Source: Cavia porcellus (Eukaryota > Chordata > Mammalia > Rodentia > Caviidae). Taken from it: a DNA stretch of 64,000 bases. The notes beneath the pieces are model-generated. The model was not told the origin of the DNA, ran no database searches, and worked only from the letters and a program-made list of their open reading frames with translations. The DNA lies in the NCBI RefSeq assembly GCF_034190915.1, contig NW_026947507.1, forward strand, positions 17,742,501-17,806,500, read 5' to 3'. Positions 1 through 12,171 of the stretch are shown in pieces. The position numbers and the translations under genes were made by a program. Within the stretch, counting starts at the first letter, position 1, and every line of letters starts with the position of its first letter.

Positions 1-171
1 TTCTCTAACTATTCTGCATACTTCTAGCTTCAGGTCATTGATAAATTCATTCCTGAACTGATCTATGAGGCTCTCTATATGGCGCTTTATGTCTATTGGT
101 GTGGTGTCCGCTATTACCTGTTTCTCAGAATTGGGGGCCGAGGAGCCTTTCTTGTTGCTGCCTCTTCCCAT
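1..171 (-). CDS. LINE-1 ORF1 protein, N-terminal 57 codons (runs off window)
   Basis: The minus strand opens with ATG at 171 and reads 57 codons without a stop to base 1. The product begins MGRGSNKKGSSAPNSEKQ and continues through a basic/acidic helix-rich stretch, the usual start of mammalian L1 ORF1p. ORF1p is an RNA-binding trimeric chaperone of the L1 ribonucleoprotein. The start context is good (A at -3, G at +4) and a 5'UTR of about 745 bp lies directly upstream. The coiled coil, RRM and C-terminal domains would be outside the window, so whether the whole ORF is intact cannot be judged. The open frame and preserved N-terminus suggest a fairly young copy. Confidence 0.85.
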   Translation of the reverse strand, partial: MGRGSNKKGSSAPNSEKQVIADTTPIDIKRHIESLIDQFRNEFINDLKLEVCRIVRE

Positions 172-915
172 ATTCTCTGTTCCTTATATATTCAAGCTTA
201 TATAGGAGGCCCAGCTTCTCTCCCTGTCAGCCACAGCATGATCGAATCACGCCAGTTAGGTGTTCCCACCCACTGCAGCACACCAGGAAGTTCCAGACCA
301 GGCAGCCTACGCGGGGCCTGCCCCTCCAGGCCACCGTCAGGCTCTGGGATCTGGGTTGGGCTAGCCTACTGGGTCCGCCAGCAGTGTCACGTAGGCTAGG
401 TAGGCACTTTTCACCAATCCCGCCTGAGAGGGGGATGTGTGGCTGAAGTCGCCACCGCGCCCTGCTCCCACATGACTGCCCGGGCCCAGAATGTCCTCTG
501 CTGGAGTCAAACTGTAGTAGAGTGTCAGTTTCTCTCACTCACCTCACCACAAGCCAGTACACGCCTCCCTGCCCATCCTGTTTTTGACTCCGTTTGCAGA
601 TTCCCATTCTCAGAGCTTCCGCGCATCTCTCTCCTTGCCGAGCCGATGTAGAGGCAGCTGCCGCGCGGCGGGAAACCCAAATCGTGGCTTCCAATGGCGT
701 GGGCTCCAGCCTCCACACTGAAGCTTTTCTGTTCCTGTTCTAGCACCAGGACTGCATTCCAAGTTGGTTTCTCTCAGCCCAGTTCGTTCCTGAGTCAGCA
801 GAGCATATCTCCACCGGCTTATGTCTCCTTACTCCGCACCCTTCCTGACTTCTGAGACGAGTCTTTCAGAGAGCCTCCATAGTTGCTGTTATCTGTCTGC
901 CATGTTCTCCTGGAA
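172..915 (-). promoter_or_regulatory. LINE-1 5'UTR / internal promoter
   Basis: This is a GC- and CpG-rich block of about 745 bp upstream of the L1 ORF1 ATG, standing out sharply from the AT-rich flank beyond about 930. Near its outer edge the minus strand reads AACATGGCAGACAG (AACATGGC at 900-907), which resembles the YY1-site-containing start of primate L1 (AANATGGC core). The leader is a single unit, not tandem monomers as in mouse L1. The exact 5' boundary is estimated. Open frames inside it on either strand look incidental. Confidence 0.7.
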
Positions 916-1017
916 GCTCGATTTACTGATAAATTTAAAACAGTCCATTCACACATCTCCTCATGATTTCTTGTAACTTGAAATATCTGTCTCTTTAAGA
1001 CATTTTTTATCTCTTTT

Positions 1018-1097
1018 AAATATATGAATATATACATATACTTATAAATATATAATATATAATAATCTTATAAATATATAAATATATATATATATAG
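1018..1097. repeat. AT-rich simple repeat (TATA-type)
   Basis: This is an irregular ATATAT/AAATATAT low-complexity tract just beyond the 5' end of the L1. Confidence 0.8.
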
Positions 1098-2139
1098 ACA
1101 CTATTTTGGCATGTTTAGGCTTGTTAAGTTTCTGCATATGAAGATGAAATCAAATTTATATTTAGAAAGTAAACCTGGTACATAATCACTCAGTACAAAA
1201 TAAAAGCTCTTGGTTATGTTATTACTTTTAAATTTGGAACTATTTGAAAAACTGTGAAATTTAAGATATATATTTTCAAAATCAAGAGCTGAAATTTAAT
1301 TTTAAAAATTATTGCAATTATTTTATTAAATTGTATACATTCTACTCAATAAAAAATATATACAGATTACAACTATGAGACAAAAAATGAATATGTTTGT
1401 GCTGTGCTTAACATTTGTAAAAGAAAAATGGAAGCCAGTAAGTATTTTAAAGATGAATTATTCTAAAGATTTCAAACATTTTAAGTAAATACAAATATGC
1501 AGTTATTTGGAGGCATTGCATTGCATTATTTTTGCTTGATTTTAATTTTTTAATATACTGAAATCTGCTTTTTATTTTTAGCTCCATTGATCCTAATAGA
1601 AGAAATACAAATAAATGATAAAGTCTATTATTTTTGAAAAGCCATCAAAAGCTGGTTGGAAATTATATACTCTTTGTCATTACTTATTTAGACCATTTGA
1701 GTAGTTTAGTAAATTCTACACAGGAAAACAGCTTTATTTTGAAGAGGAACAATTAAACTGTTAAAAGAGACAAGCTATATACTCAGAAATTATTAAAATG
1801 CTTTTTAGGAGTTATTTTTAGTGTTTTGTGTAATACTGAAATTTCTTTTCCTGACCAAATTATAATACTCTGTGAAAGCTGAATGTGTATATGCTTATCC
1901 TTCCCAATGCATCTCCTGAGTCCATCAGTGAACATGACACATAAAGCATTAGATGACAAATAAACAGCTTTTGAATGAAGTAATACATGAAAAGAAAGTT
2001 ACAGTATTGGAAGTAATAAGGGAGGGCCAGTCTAGGCAAGATTTGCTTGGAAGATATGTAATGAGAGAACAAAGAGACTAACTTGACAAGAAAAGAATAG
2101 ATTCTATTAAAGGAAAACTGGGCAATTGACTTCATTCAT
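1098..2139. other. AT-rich DNA, nothing recognised
   Basis: No repeat body, RNA gene or plausible coding exon was recognised. Open frames here are short and have no protein-like composition. Confidence 0.6.
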
Positions 2140-2275
2140 TTATTTAGCCTTGAAAGAATCTGAGGCTTGGAGAAATTAAGCATTTTGCCCACGGTTGCCT
2201 AGTGAGTAAGAGGCAACATAAGGATGGTCAGAACTATCCAACAAAAGATTTTGAGCTCTTAACTAAATGTGGCAG
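2140..2275 (+). mobile_element. MIR SINE fragment (old)
   Basis: The segment follows the MIR core in order: a CTGAGGCTTGGAGAAATTAAG stretch, then TTGCCCACGGTTGCCTAGTGAGTAAG. It resembles the conserved 'gaggctcagagaggttaag ... ttgcccaaggtcac' part of this ancient tRNA-derived family. It is strongly diverged and has no visible TSD. Confidence 0.6.
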
Positions 2276-2279
2276 CAGA

Positions 2280-2430
2280 GAGATCACAGATGGTAATCAG
2301 AGAACCTGAGTGTTCTGCCTAATTCTCTAATTATTTAAGGCCTCAGGCAAGCTCCTCATTATCTTTTGCATCCATTTCTTTATCTCTCACATTTGTTTAA
2401 AGAAGACTATTAGACATCTTGTCCAATACT
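2280..2430 (+). mobile_element. possible second MIR fragment
   Basis: The order 'gcctcaggcaagctcctcattatc...catttctttatctctcacatttg' resembles the MIR section around 'gggcaagtcacttaacctctctgtgcctcagtttcctcat'. It is weak because of divergence and could be part of a different old repeat. Confidence 0.35.
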
Positions 2431-4086
2431 GAGGAGACTCAAGAGTCATGAATAAAGTTAGAACTAGAGTGTACATCTTGATACCATTTTTATTAATTTT
2501 AACCTCAGTGATAAAATCACTCCCTGGTTGTAGATAAAAAGATCTTGCATAACTTAAAGGTAATATGACTGTGCAGATGTGCTAAATTTTCACTGGAGAA
2601 CAAATAGAGACACATTAAAAATATTGCACTTTAAAATACACCTTAACTTCACTTTTCAAATTGGTAGGACACGCGGCATTTCTCTCTAGACACAAACAAC
2701 ACTGCTTCTATTATAGACCACTGAGATGCAAATGTTGAGCTAGATCACTACTGCTGCCCTTCCTAAGCCTTATTTTGAATTTTGTTTTGTAACAAATTGA
2801 TAGCTTTTCTCTTGAGGTATATTATTGTAAACATGTGACGCATTCTAATGCAGCTAAACTTTCAATTAGAAGTATCGAATTATATTATCTTTCCTTCCCG
2901 GAAGACTTTTATTATCCATCCACTCTCCAGGAAAATACTCTATAATGGAAATTGTGTGAAGAACTACATTTATTCTTCAGTAACTACTCCCCTTTTGCAC
3001 GACTTTTCTCAAGCCAGTGATTGCCTATTAGTTTCTCTGAGTGTTTTATTTTTATTTGTTTTTCAAAATATATAGAAGGCATTCCAAAGTGCCTTTTTGT
3101 TTTATCTACTCACAGAAAGTGCTGACAAATTTAAATGTGAATATTTCTCACAAATAAGATATGTATAGATTTAAATTGTATGAAAATAAGGTTTTATTTC
3201 TGATTTGAATTTCTTTCTTTGCCTAGTATCCATCTCTTTTTACTCTGATTATGATAAGCCAATTTCTCTTTCAATAAAAAAAAGAAGTCTTGCATCATTC
3301 AGGATTCTTCACAAGAAACTGAAACCATGATACATATTTTAATCAACAATATTTTTTTAATAGAAAATAATTGCTCACATTAACTGAAAGATCTAAGAGG
3401 AGCTGAACTGAGGAAGACTCTACTAATACAACTGAATCTAAAATTACACACTATAATTGTGACTACAGGATCAGAATGTCACACCAAATGCATCTTTCTA
3501 ACTCACGCAAAGCCAGTAACTAAACAATGAAACACAAAAGTTTATAGTTAAAGACAATGATTAATGTAGTTTTGGACATTTATCCGCCTTAACTTTTGGG
3601 AACTCTCATTGTGCTGTTTCAACACTTGCATCTACGTGCATTCACCTATGTTTTTAGGAAAATAACAAATAAAATGAGAAGACAAGAATACACTACTACT
3701 TTATGTGAACTATCATCCAGAAGTTGCATATCTTCTTCCCCGTGACCCTCAGTGGCAAATATAACTAATTCTTTAAGAAGTATTTATTGTTGTCTATAAG
3801 TCATAATCTCATCTCAATTTACTATAAACAAAGCAAGCAAATATAATCATCAACATATTTTTATAAAATACAATAAACAATGGAAAGAGAAAATGAACAC
3901 ATATATTACAAAACTAAAATTTTTGCTTTGTTTTAATCAGACAATGGATTATGTTTGGAATCAATGGATTTCCTTCCTCTACCATCTATTAAGTTTTCCC
4001 TTTTTCTTAACCATTACCTGAATTACTTGGGAATCTATACCTTACACGATGTATTACTAAAATCATCATTCATTGTCAGTATTTTC
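2431..4086. other. AT-rich DNA, nothing firmly recognised
   Basis: No gene or clear repeat was found. The part around 3295-3420 faintly resembles an old DNA with a 'ggattctccagagaaac' motif common to ancient mammalian repeats, but too weakly to name. Confidence 0.5.
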
Positions 4087-4440
4087 TATGTAGATATATT
4101 AGTCTGCTAAGGCTGCATTAAGAACATACAACAGATTTATAGTTTAAACTATAAAAATAAATTTTCTGATTTCTGGAGACTATACATCAAAGATCAAGGT
4201 ATTGTGAAAACTCTTTTATGGTGAGGCCAAACATTTTGTCATGAGGTTGCCTTATCACTAAGTCCAAAAATGATCATTCATTTGTGCATATGAAAGAAAA
4301 TACACAGTCCTATCAAATTAGGATTCCTTGTCAATTCATTTAATTATATTCTTAAAAGCCATATATTCAAATGCAGACATGCTGGGTTTAAGGCTTCAAT
4401 ATAAGACATTCTGGGTAGATTCAGTTCAGTTCACAGCTAT
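4087..4440 (-). mobile_element. ERVL-MaLR LTR, MLT1-like (antisense)
   Basis: Read on the plus strand it begins ATTAGTCTGCTAAGGCTGCATTAAGAACATAC, passes a 'tctggagactatacatcaaagatcaaggt' block and ends in a 'gcttcaatataagacattctggg' / 'ttcagttcagttcaca' block. This is the order expected for an inverted MLT1-type LTR. It is a non-autonomous solo LTR, heavily diverged, with no coding part. Confidence 0.7.
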
Positions 4441-6066
4441 TAGACTTCATGCTATTGTATTTTAGTCTTCTATGTTTCCATGTTTTAAGAACAATTCTGT
4501 TTCCCTTTATAATAAAGACCGATCACTATATAGTAGTGTTACGTTAGTAGGATGAGGAGTATAAAATAACAAAAATTTATTTTATCTTTCCCATTATTAT
4601 TAATTCAGTCATTATTAATCTTCTGCTGAATGCAATTACAAACGAGCAAAAACTAAAACCACTAGAAACGGAACACATTAATTTTGTGAGATTGTGATTA
4701 ACTGCTATAAACACATTTAGACCTTAGACACTTTGATATATATCAAATAAAGCTATGAAACACAAAACTTCACATGATTTTAAATTCAGTTTTCATCCTA
4801 TGAGAAAGGATCCAAAGACTGCAATTTAGTATTTTCGTATGTATCCTCTAATTATGTGTTTAGTGGATGATTTCATTTTCTACAAGGTTTATTATTTTAG
4901 AGAGATGTTACAAAGAAATACTTCATCATTCAGTCATTGACATAGCTATTTTACAGAAACATAGCATTCTTGCTAAGAAACAATACAATATGACTTATGA
5001 CAATTATACATGTGGAATTTTCTTAGTCCTCAGATTGTTTAGGGTATAATCATGTAGATGCGAAAGGTGAACCGATGTCCTGAATAAGTAATTATTTTCG
5101 TGCAGACAAATTTCTGTCCTTGGCATAATAAAAGTGGTTCAACATATTCAAACTGACAGTAGACAATTTACTAATATTCTTAGAAAGATGACACGTTGTA
5201 GATCAGCTTCAGTACTGTTGTTTGTAGACTGAATCCAGCCTTGAAAGAGACAGGTTAGACAGTCTACATATTTGCATTATGTCCAAATTTCTTCCACATC
5301 TATTTAGCTGTGCAGTCCATGGATGTATAGACATGCAATGAAATGACGAGAAAGAATACCTGCTAGAGTCCTGCTATATTAGATTATTGAGTACTCTCTG
5401 TAACAGGAGCTGTTTGACAAAGGTTCACATGTAAAATAGACATTTTCAAAATATATTCTGCTAAGAAAAGTCATGCATACATAGACTTAACTATGACTCT
5501 TGGCACAATTTTTTTAATATTAGCTTTCTAAACTTCAATTTCATCAGATGGCTATTGCTGATATATTTCTAATTAATTTTATTTTCAGGTAAGGTAAAAA
5601 AAAAAAAACAAAAACAAAAAAACAAGATAGTTTGCCCTCTGGTTATACTTTTCCCTTAGGTAGGGCCCCATCAAGGCTAATTTTTAATGTTAATAATCAG
5701 ATTTCCTTTGGCATACATATATAAAAACTGGTCAATGCTCTTAAATCAGTTTAACATTGTGTCCTTAATGTGTAGGAAATTAAGTTCCTGGTGTTTGAAG
5801 TAACAAGTGAGTACATTTGGGGAAGGAAGGATGTTGGTTTTGTGAACCATGTAATTCTGTAACTTTTTTCAAGGTTATCTCAAACTCAGGCTCATATATT
5901 CCAATTCTAGTTCATTATGTAGGTCTTTCGCGCAGAACAGTATTATAGTTTTGTGCACCAATGGTAATATAATAAAAACGGGCATCGTTACTTGGAGCCC
6001 TACTCTCCAATATTCATTTCCTTTTAGAGTAAATGATGTACATGAAGAAAAATAGATATTTACTAA
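4441..6066. other. AT-rich DNA with an A-rich patch
   Basis: No gene or named repeat was recognised. An impure A/AAAAC run lies at 5597-5623. Confidence 0.5.
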
Positions 6067-6416
6067 AGGGATTGTGGATAGAATGTTTATGTTTTCTTCA
6101 AGTTTATATGTTAAGACTCTTCTCTCCGGTATGATGGATGGCATCAGAAGGTGAGGTCTTTGGGAAGACCTTTATGATGGAATTACTGCCATGATAAGAA
6201 CAATCACGTGAAAGATTGCTTCTTCTTTCTCTCTGTTCTGTAGGAGGCTAAAGAAAGAAGTCCTCCTGCAAACCAGGGACGTCATCATAATCTGAATCAT
6301 CTAGTACATTGATCTTGGACGTCCAGTTTTCAGAACTGTGAAAAACACGTATTTGTCATTTGAACTTCCCAGTAGATAATCTTTTTGTTATAGAAGCCTG
6401 AACTGACTGAGATAGA
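6067..6416 (+). mobile_element. ERVL-MaLR LTR, MLT1-like
   Basis: The 350-bp unit follows the MLT1 consensus order: 'ggatagaatgtttatg' start, 'tatatgttaagactc', 'aggtgaggtctttgggaagacc', 'gatcttggacgtccag', 'cagaactgtgaaaa', then 'ttgttatagaagcctgaactgactgagata' at the end. It is a solo LTR with no internal region visible. Confidence 0.75.
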
Positions 6417-7404
6417 ACATTTGACTTTTTCTTTACATCTGTAAGAGTTTAAGTTCTGGTCATGTTAAAGGAGATCAACACATTTTCAGCACAAATTCCA
6501 TCTCTCTCATATATATTATAAAAGAAGGTCAAAGTAGCAGAACAGCACACTGGAAATGCTGGAGAAACTCTTTTGCCTGAGGTGAAATAAGTGCTGTGAG
6601 ATGTTCTATTTCACACACTAATAAATTTGAAAATAATGAGTTCTTTGCAGGATACTTGCCACTAAAATTCAAGAAGTTTGCACTATTATATTTTTTTGAC
6701 TTATATTATTGAAATATGTTGAGATTTTACCTCTTCCTTAGTGGTAAACTAGCAGGGCATCCTTTTGATTGTTAATCTGGAGGAGAAATCATACACACTA
6801 GTCGCCCTACCTCCTGTTTTGCTAATGTTGCATGACCCAGAAATTCTGTTAAGATGTGTGCTAGCCTGTCTGGAAAACATTTGTTCCAACAAGCATCTAA
6901 GGTAGATTTTGTTTTCTGTCCTGTAACATCCTATTGTTTGTTGCAAAAATCTATCACCATATTAGAATCCAAAAAGGTTCAAGAGAGGTAAAAACATAGC
7001 AGAACAACTTATTTCAAAAGCCAGACAGAGAAATAAGATATCAGACGAGATCTGCTCTTCCCACCAGCTGAAAAGGTATTCTAATTACCTCAGTCCCTCA
7101 TTTTTTATTTACCCCACCAGCCTTCTCCGTCCTTTCATCCTGTCTGTTCCTCTCCATCTCCCTCACTTCTTCCCACCCTTCCCCTCACTGCTAGTCTTCA
7201 ATCCAAAGTAACTGCTACACAGAAAGTGTCACAATGTTAATTTTATCTCGCACATAGAAGACTATTTGCATTTGAATTAGTAATTTTTAAACTAGTTTAA
7301 AATGTTTTCTATTATGTTTTCTTATCTAGTAATTCCTAATTATATTTTCAAAAGTCAATTTTGTAATCTGGAGAATAGGTTAGAAATTGATACCTTTGAC
7401 ACTG
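6417..7404. other. AT-rich DNA with a pyrimidine-rich patch
   Basis: No gene was recognised. A CT-rich stretch at 7085-7195 could be the antisense of an L1-type polypurine 3'UTR, but no adjoining L1 body was found. Confidence 0.45.
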
Positions 7405-7525
7405 TCAATAATCTAGTAGTTTTTTGCCCCATTTTTCTCCCAAGAATCCAGTGTTTTGTGACTGCCTCATTCTCAGAGGTTTGTGCTTGGGGCACTTTTC
7501 AAATATAGATCTCATCTGAAAATTA
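7405..7525. repeat. local repeat, copy 1
   Basis: This shares an ordered, diverged match with 8017-8140, best seen as TCATTCTCAGAGGTTTGTGC... against TCATTCCTAGAGATTTATAT..., followed in both by 'gatctcatc' and 'acat(c)tatgac'/'acatacatgac'. The family is unknown. Confidence 0.5.
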
Positions 7526-7938
7526 GAAGAACATCTATGACTTTTTTTCATTTACCAATTATATCTAATATAAATAAGGCACCTGTAGAAATGCCTACCA
7601 GTTATATTTTTACTACAATGTCCAGGATACACAAATAGTTCAGAATTTATAATTTATTTTCATAATTTCATTTGTTTACCATTTAACCATAGCGATGCCT
7701 TAAATCTCACTGGTTAACATTTGCTCAAAATCTGTGTGCAGTAGACATGGAAATTTCCACTTCTTTCCCCAGTATATGTTTATACTGATAATTTGCTGCA
7801 GATTCATTTATAGAAATTCATGAGGAAAATTTACAATAGTTGTATTAGTGGCAGCATATGTAGGTCTCCTTCATTTGTTTGCAAAAATCTATTTCCTTAG
7901 TCACATTTCAGATCTAGTGTGGCATTTAGGGGCCTATA

Positions 7939-7939
<1 letters not shown>

Positions 7940-7971
<32 letters not shown>
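7940..7971 (+). repeat. uninterrupted A32 run
   Basis: This is a run of 32 consecutive A bases. It would suit a retroposon tail, but the preceding bases are not a recognisable B1 or ID body. Confidence 0.85.
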
Positions 7972-7973
<2 letters not shown>

Positions 7974-8016
7974 AAGTTCATTATGAACCAATTCATGAGG
8001 TTTAGAGCACTGGACC

Positions 8017-8140
8017 AAATTGTAGTTTTTACTTCATATTTCTCCTGTATTATAGCATTTTTGTTATTATTTCATTCCTAGAGATTTATATTTGGGTCAC
8101 TTTTTGAATACAGATCTCATCCCAAAGTTAGGAAAACATA
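8017..8140. repeat. local repeat, copy 2
   Basis: This is the partner of 7405-7525 in the same orientation, about 610 bp downstream and diverged. Either a local duplication or two pieces of one dispersed element would explain it. Confidence 0.5.
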
Positions 8141-8604
8141 CATGACAATAATTACAAATGTGTGACTTCTATTTCTTAAGGCCAAAGAAGAATAACCCAC
8201 TTGGTAAAGTGTTAGAATGGGAGATACCAATACAAGTTTGTTTTTAGCATAAGATATAAATAGTCACACAAAAAAATATTTATAGATGTTGGTAAAATAA
8301 AGTTAGTATTAACATATATATTTATAGATATATAAAGAGTAAAGGAGTAAGTTAGCATGCATACATATATTTTGTTGTGTCACAGATGAGATGATTTAGA
8401 AACTCTGACTCTCCATGAATTTTAAGTATACTTGAACATTGTATTCTATTTTTATTTTTTAGTAGAATCAATCAGGGCTCCTTACATTAATGACTGTTTC
8501 CAGAATTTATCATAAAATATACAAAAAGTTTAGAACATCTGTAACACCAGGATATAATGAAATGATAAAGAAAACTTGTAAAATAAAAACAAAACGACCT
8601 ATGA

Positions 8605-8972
8605 ATAGTTTAGATTTGAATGTTTCCCACAGGCCCATATGCTAAAGAATCGATCCCTTGGAAGGCACTATTAGAAGGAAATGGAATCTTTAGTAAGTGA
8701 GATCTAGTAAGAGATTGTTAGGTCACTAGGGAGATTCATTACAAGGGGATTCTGAAATCCAGGTCTCTTCATTTTCCCCTTGATTATAAGGTAAGCAATT
8801 CAGCTTTGCATGTATTCCTGCTATCATGTGATACCTTGCAAGATGGTCAAATTAACGGGGCCAATTATCCCAACGTAATTGGCCAGGACTTACAAAAGTA
8901 TAAGCCAAAATAAATCTGCTATACTTTATCATTTCATGTATTTTGTTACAGTAACAGAAACTAATAAAGATT
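8605..8972 (+). mobile_element. ERVL-MaLR LTR
   Basis: The plus strand shows the ordered blocks of a MaLR LTR: 'gatttgaatgtttcccacaggcccatatgctaaag', 'ggcactattagaaggaaatggaatc', 'aggtcactagggag', 'agccaaaataaatctg' (polyadenylation region) and 'ttttgttacagtaacagaaactaataaag' at the end. The length of about 368 bp is typical for such a solo LTR. Confidence 0.75.
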
Positions 8973-9559
8973 ATTTTAAAAAGTATAAAAGCCAAAGGAA
9001 AAATTATACAAAAGCCAAAGTCAGATAATTTAAGCAACAAACTATTAAGTACACTAGGATTATGATGCTAATTATAACTAAAATATCTAAGTATATTGAT
9101 ATAAGTAAATCATTGGACAAATCTTTGAAAAGAAAGGAATAGAAAATCTCTACTATATAATAATTCCAAATGATTTCTGTGGATGAAAAATATCTCAATG
9201 AGCTGGAACATAACTTCCCACTACTTAAGTGTCAGGTATTAATGGAAATTCATTTCTAAATTGTATAATAAAAAGGCGTGGAGAGTAAGGTAAACATTCC
9301 AGAAACATTATGTCAAGATGATCAAGGTCAACATCAGCAATGGCAAGTCAAGTTGATTAAATATACTCTTAACAGAAGAGTAAATATCTAACTTGCCAAT
9401 CTGAAAAACACTGTTATAGTCTGAGTACTAGGAAAACTTCAGAATAAAGAGACTGAAGGACATTTTATAAAATACCTCAATAGTAGTCTCCAAAATTGTC
9501 AAAGAGTTCATTGAAAACAAAGAAATAAAGAGAAATAGTGATTTAAGGCTGTTCTGCCA

Positions 9560-9735
9560 GGACTCTTGGAAACTGAGGGAAAAGGGTCACATTTTAAACC
9601 CAGCCTGGAAACTTAGTGACTTAGTGAGAGCTTGGCACAAAAGAAAAAGAAAAATAAGAATTAGAGTAAACATGAAAATAAAAATAGCTAAGGGTGTAGC
9701 TTGGTGTTGAGGCCCCAAGTTCAATTCAAGATTTT
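9560..9735 (+). mobile_element. degenerate B1-ID dimeric SINE
   Basis: The left half ends 'cagcctggaaacttagtgacttagtgagagcttggcac' and an A-rich linker, like a B1 right end. The right half reads 'agctaagggtgtagcttggtgttgaggccccaagttcaattc', a decayed tRNA-derived ID-type body (A and B box positions). The B1+ID order matches dimeric SINEs known from several non-murid rodents. Confidence 0.45.
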
Positions 9736-10961
9736 AAAAATGGTGAAACAAGGCAAAAATGGAAGACCTGAAAACTACTTAGGAGTTTAAAAATGTATAA
9801 AGCATTAATGCAAAATCAAATTCTAGATATAATCCTGAAACAGAACAAATAAGTACTTAGCAGCAAAAGAATATGAAAGAAGTAAAACATATAAAATTGC
9901 ATATATCTATATATATATTCTGAAGAGCAATGTAAGCTTTTGATGAACCACGGTAGTATCCTATGGACCAGCAAGGATTTGCGGCACCTAACATTCATCT
10001 TCTTCCTTTCAGCTGGTATGAAATAAATATTCAACTACTCCCGTTGGCCACTAAAACTATCCTTGCCATTTATGCATCTCTCCTTTTGAATCTCACAAGA
10101 GGAGGAGGAAAGTCAGTAGGGAAATCAAATCTACGGCACCTTCTCCATTCAGAGTACGCTCAGGCTTACTTAACTGACACACACTATTGGCTTTCAAAAG
10201 ATTAGCAAGACAGTCTATGAAATATGACTTAGTTTTACAACCTCAGAAAAAAGGGATTCTATTTTGAATAGACAAAAATGGACATTTGCAATCAGTCTTA
10301 GGCTGACAATTTCCTTATTCAGTCCATAGGTTTTGGTGAGGTTTATCACTTCTTTTCAACTCTAGGGTTAACATCTATTACTTTTTTGTATTTCTCTATT
10401 TATATTTATAAAAATATATATTTTTATATTTCTAGGGACGGGGTTCAAGATGTTCAATTAAGATATTCTGTTTCTCTAAAGAAATCTGTGAGCCCATTAC
10501 TGAGAATTAAGGTTGAGTTTGGGAAAAACTATTGGAAAATGAAGCCAATTCCAATAAAAATTGCCACAAGACAAAGGGAGGAAAAACGTTTGTGAGCTTT
10601 TAATTTCTGTTGTCTAAAGTTAATGTTTGCCTTGGACTTTCATTCCAAAAGAATTACATCACTTAAATGCTATTTAAATCTGTTTGAATCATATTGTATC
10701 TAATTAATTATATTAATTATGTATATTAATTTAATTAATATATTCTTAATAGAGATACAGTTTTCTTAGAAGTTTTATTGCCAACAAAAGGACCCAGTGT
10801 AGAACTACTGGGTAAAGTTACAATATGGTGCAAGGTTTGCATTCCTGCTCTTTTCTGGAATGTGGCATTCTTCTCATGCAGCAGCAAAATAGCAAAATAG
10901 CAAAATTTTCATTTGTTTCATCTTGAAATTAGATAAAAATATTTAAGTACTGTCATTGATA
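9736..10961. other. AT-rich DNA, nothing recognised
   Basis: An 80-codon open frame at 9963-10205 has a splice-acceptor-like CTTCTTCCTTTCAG inside it, but no recognisable domain and no exon partner. I do not call it a gene. AT-palindromic low complexity occurs near 10700-10745. Confidence 0.45.
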
Positions 10962-11106
10962 GACTGGGTATGGTGGCACACAACTCTAATGCCAACACTT
11001 GGAAGGCTGAGGCAGGAGAATCATTGCAAGTTCAAGGCCATCCTGGGGTGCACAGTAAGACATAGATCAGCTTGGACTATACAGCAATGCAATGTCTCAA
11101 AAAATA
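10962..11106 (+). mobile_element. B1 SINE
   Basis: This is a full B1 monomer: 'actgggtatggtggcacac' start, 'ggctgaggcaggagaatca', 'gttcaaggccatcctgggg', a second-half duplication and 'gtctcaaaaaataa' end. It is moderately diverged. Confidence 0.8.
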
Positions 11107-11828
11107 AGCTAAATACCTGAATATGTAGTAGGATCATATAAAATGTATTAGGGATTTTTCAACATACATACACGTTTGTTATTTATTGTAGTTTGTATGA
11201 TGCCTAAAATAAAGAAAGCTCTAAAAAGGTAGTACCTAGAAAACCACGAGAGAAAAATATCCCTACTGTAAAAGTCTGTTTATGCATAAGACCAACAGTA
11301 CTAGAATACTAAAAGTTAACTTTGAAAATGTGAAAAAAAAATAGAGAAGTAGGAATAAAGTGAATTGTGATTAAATTCATGATATAGTCATTAAAGCACC
11401 ACCCTTAGACTATATGCTAAAGTAAGGGGTTATATTTTTGATACCTCTCAAACTACAGCTTTGAATTGATCCTACATCAGATTTCAAGATAAAAGCCACG
11501 GAGTTGAAAGCATGGTAAAAAAATAGAATGATGAATATTCGGCTAAATAAGAGCACTGCCCCACCTCTTTAACTGGCTATAGTCTCTCTTGCATTGGTCA
11601 GTAGCGCATAGGGTTGTAAAATTGCTAGTAAGAAGAAAACCTCATGCAATTTTAGGCAACTTTTCTTGCTAAAGAATATTTATATGTAGAAAAGACTTTT
11701 AAAATTTTCTAGTTGCATATGACAATCTTCAATCCTCTGAACCCATATTAAAATAAAGTTAGCATCTTTAGCAGAACACTATTGCAGAAAAATGGTGATT
11801 AGTCTGTCTCTATTTGGACAAACTGCAG
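11107..11828. other. AT-rich DNA, nothing recognised
   Basis: No repeat, RNA gene or exon was recognised. Confidence 0.5.
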
Positions 11829-11837
11829 AAAAAAAAA

Positions 11838-11891
<54 letters not shown>
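11829..11891. repeat. (A)n(TA)n(TG)n microsatellite
   Basis: The tract is A10, then TATATATA, then about 22 TG units, essentially pure. Confidence 0.95.
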
Positions 11892-11894
<3 letters not shown>

Positions 11895-12171
11895 GTTCTC
11901 CAAGAAAAAAAAATTAGGAAAACTATGTTGGTTGTTTAAGTAATCTGTCTGCCTGCATAGCATGAAGATTTGTAAAGCATATGACTGATACTTACAGACA
12001 AAATGATCATTAGGGGAAGCTTCCTATTTTTTAAATGCAATTTATTACTGTATTTATTCTGAAGAATAATGTTGTTGGATGATGGGCAGCTTGCTTGGTC
12101 ATGAGTTTCTAAGCCTGAGGAGGTTCCTCCTGGGACTGTGATGTAAATATAGGAAATTCATTTTGAAATTC

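Noticed and set aside
227..746. Open frames on both strands within 200-750 as genes
   Set aside because: They lie in the GC-rich L1 5'UTR, overlap each other and resemble no known protein.
10386..10595. 69-codon frame as a small gene
   Set aside because: Low-complexity Tyr/Ile start from AT-rich sequence and no similarity to any known protein.
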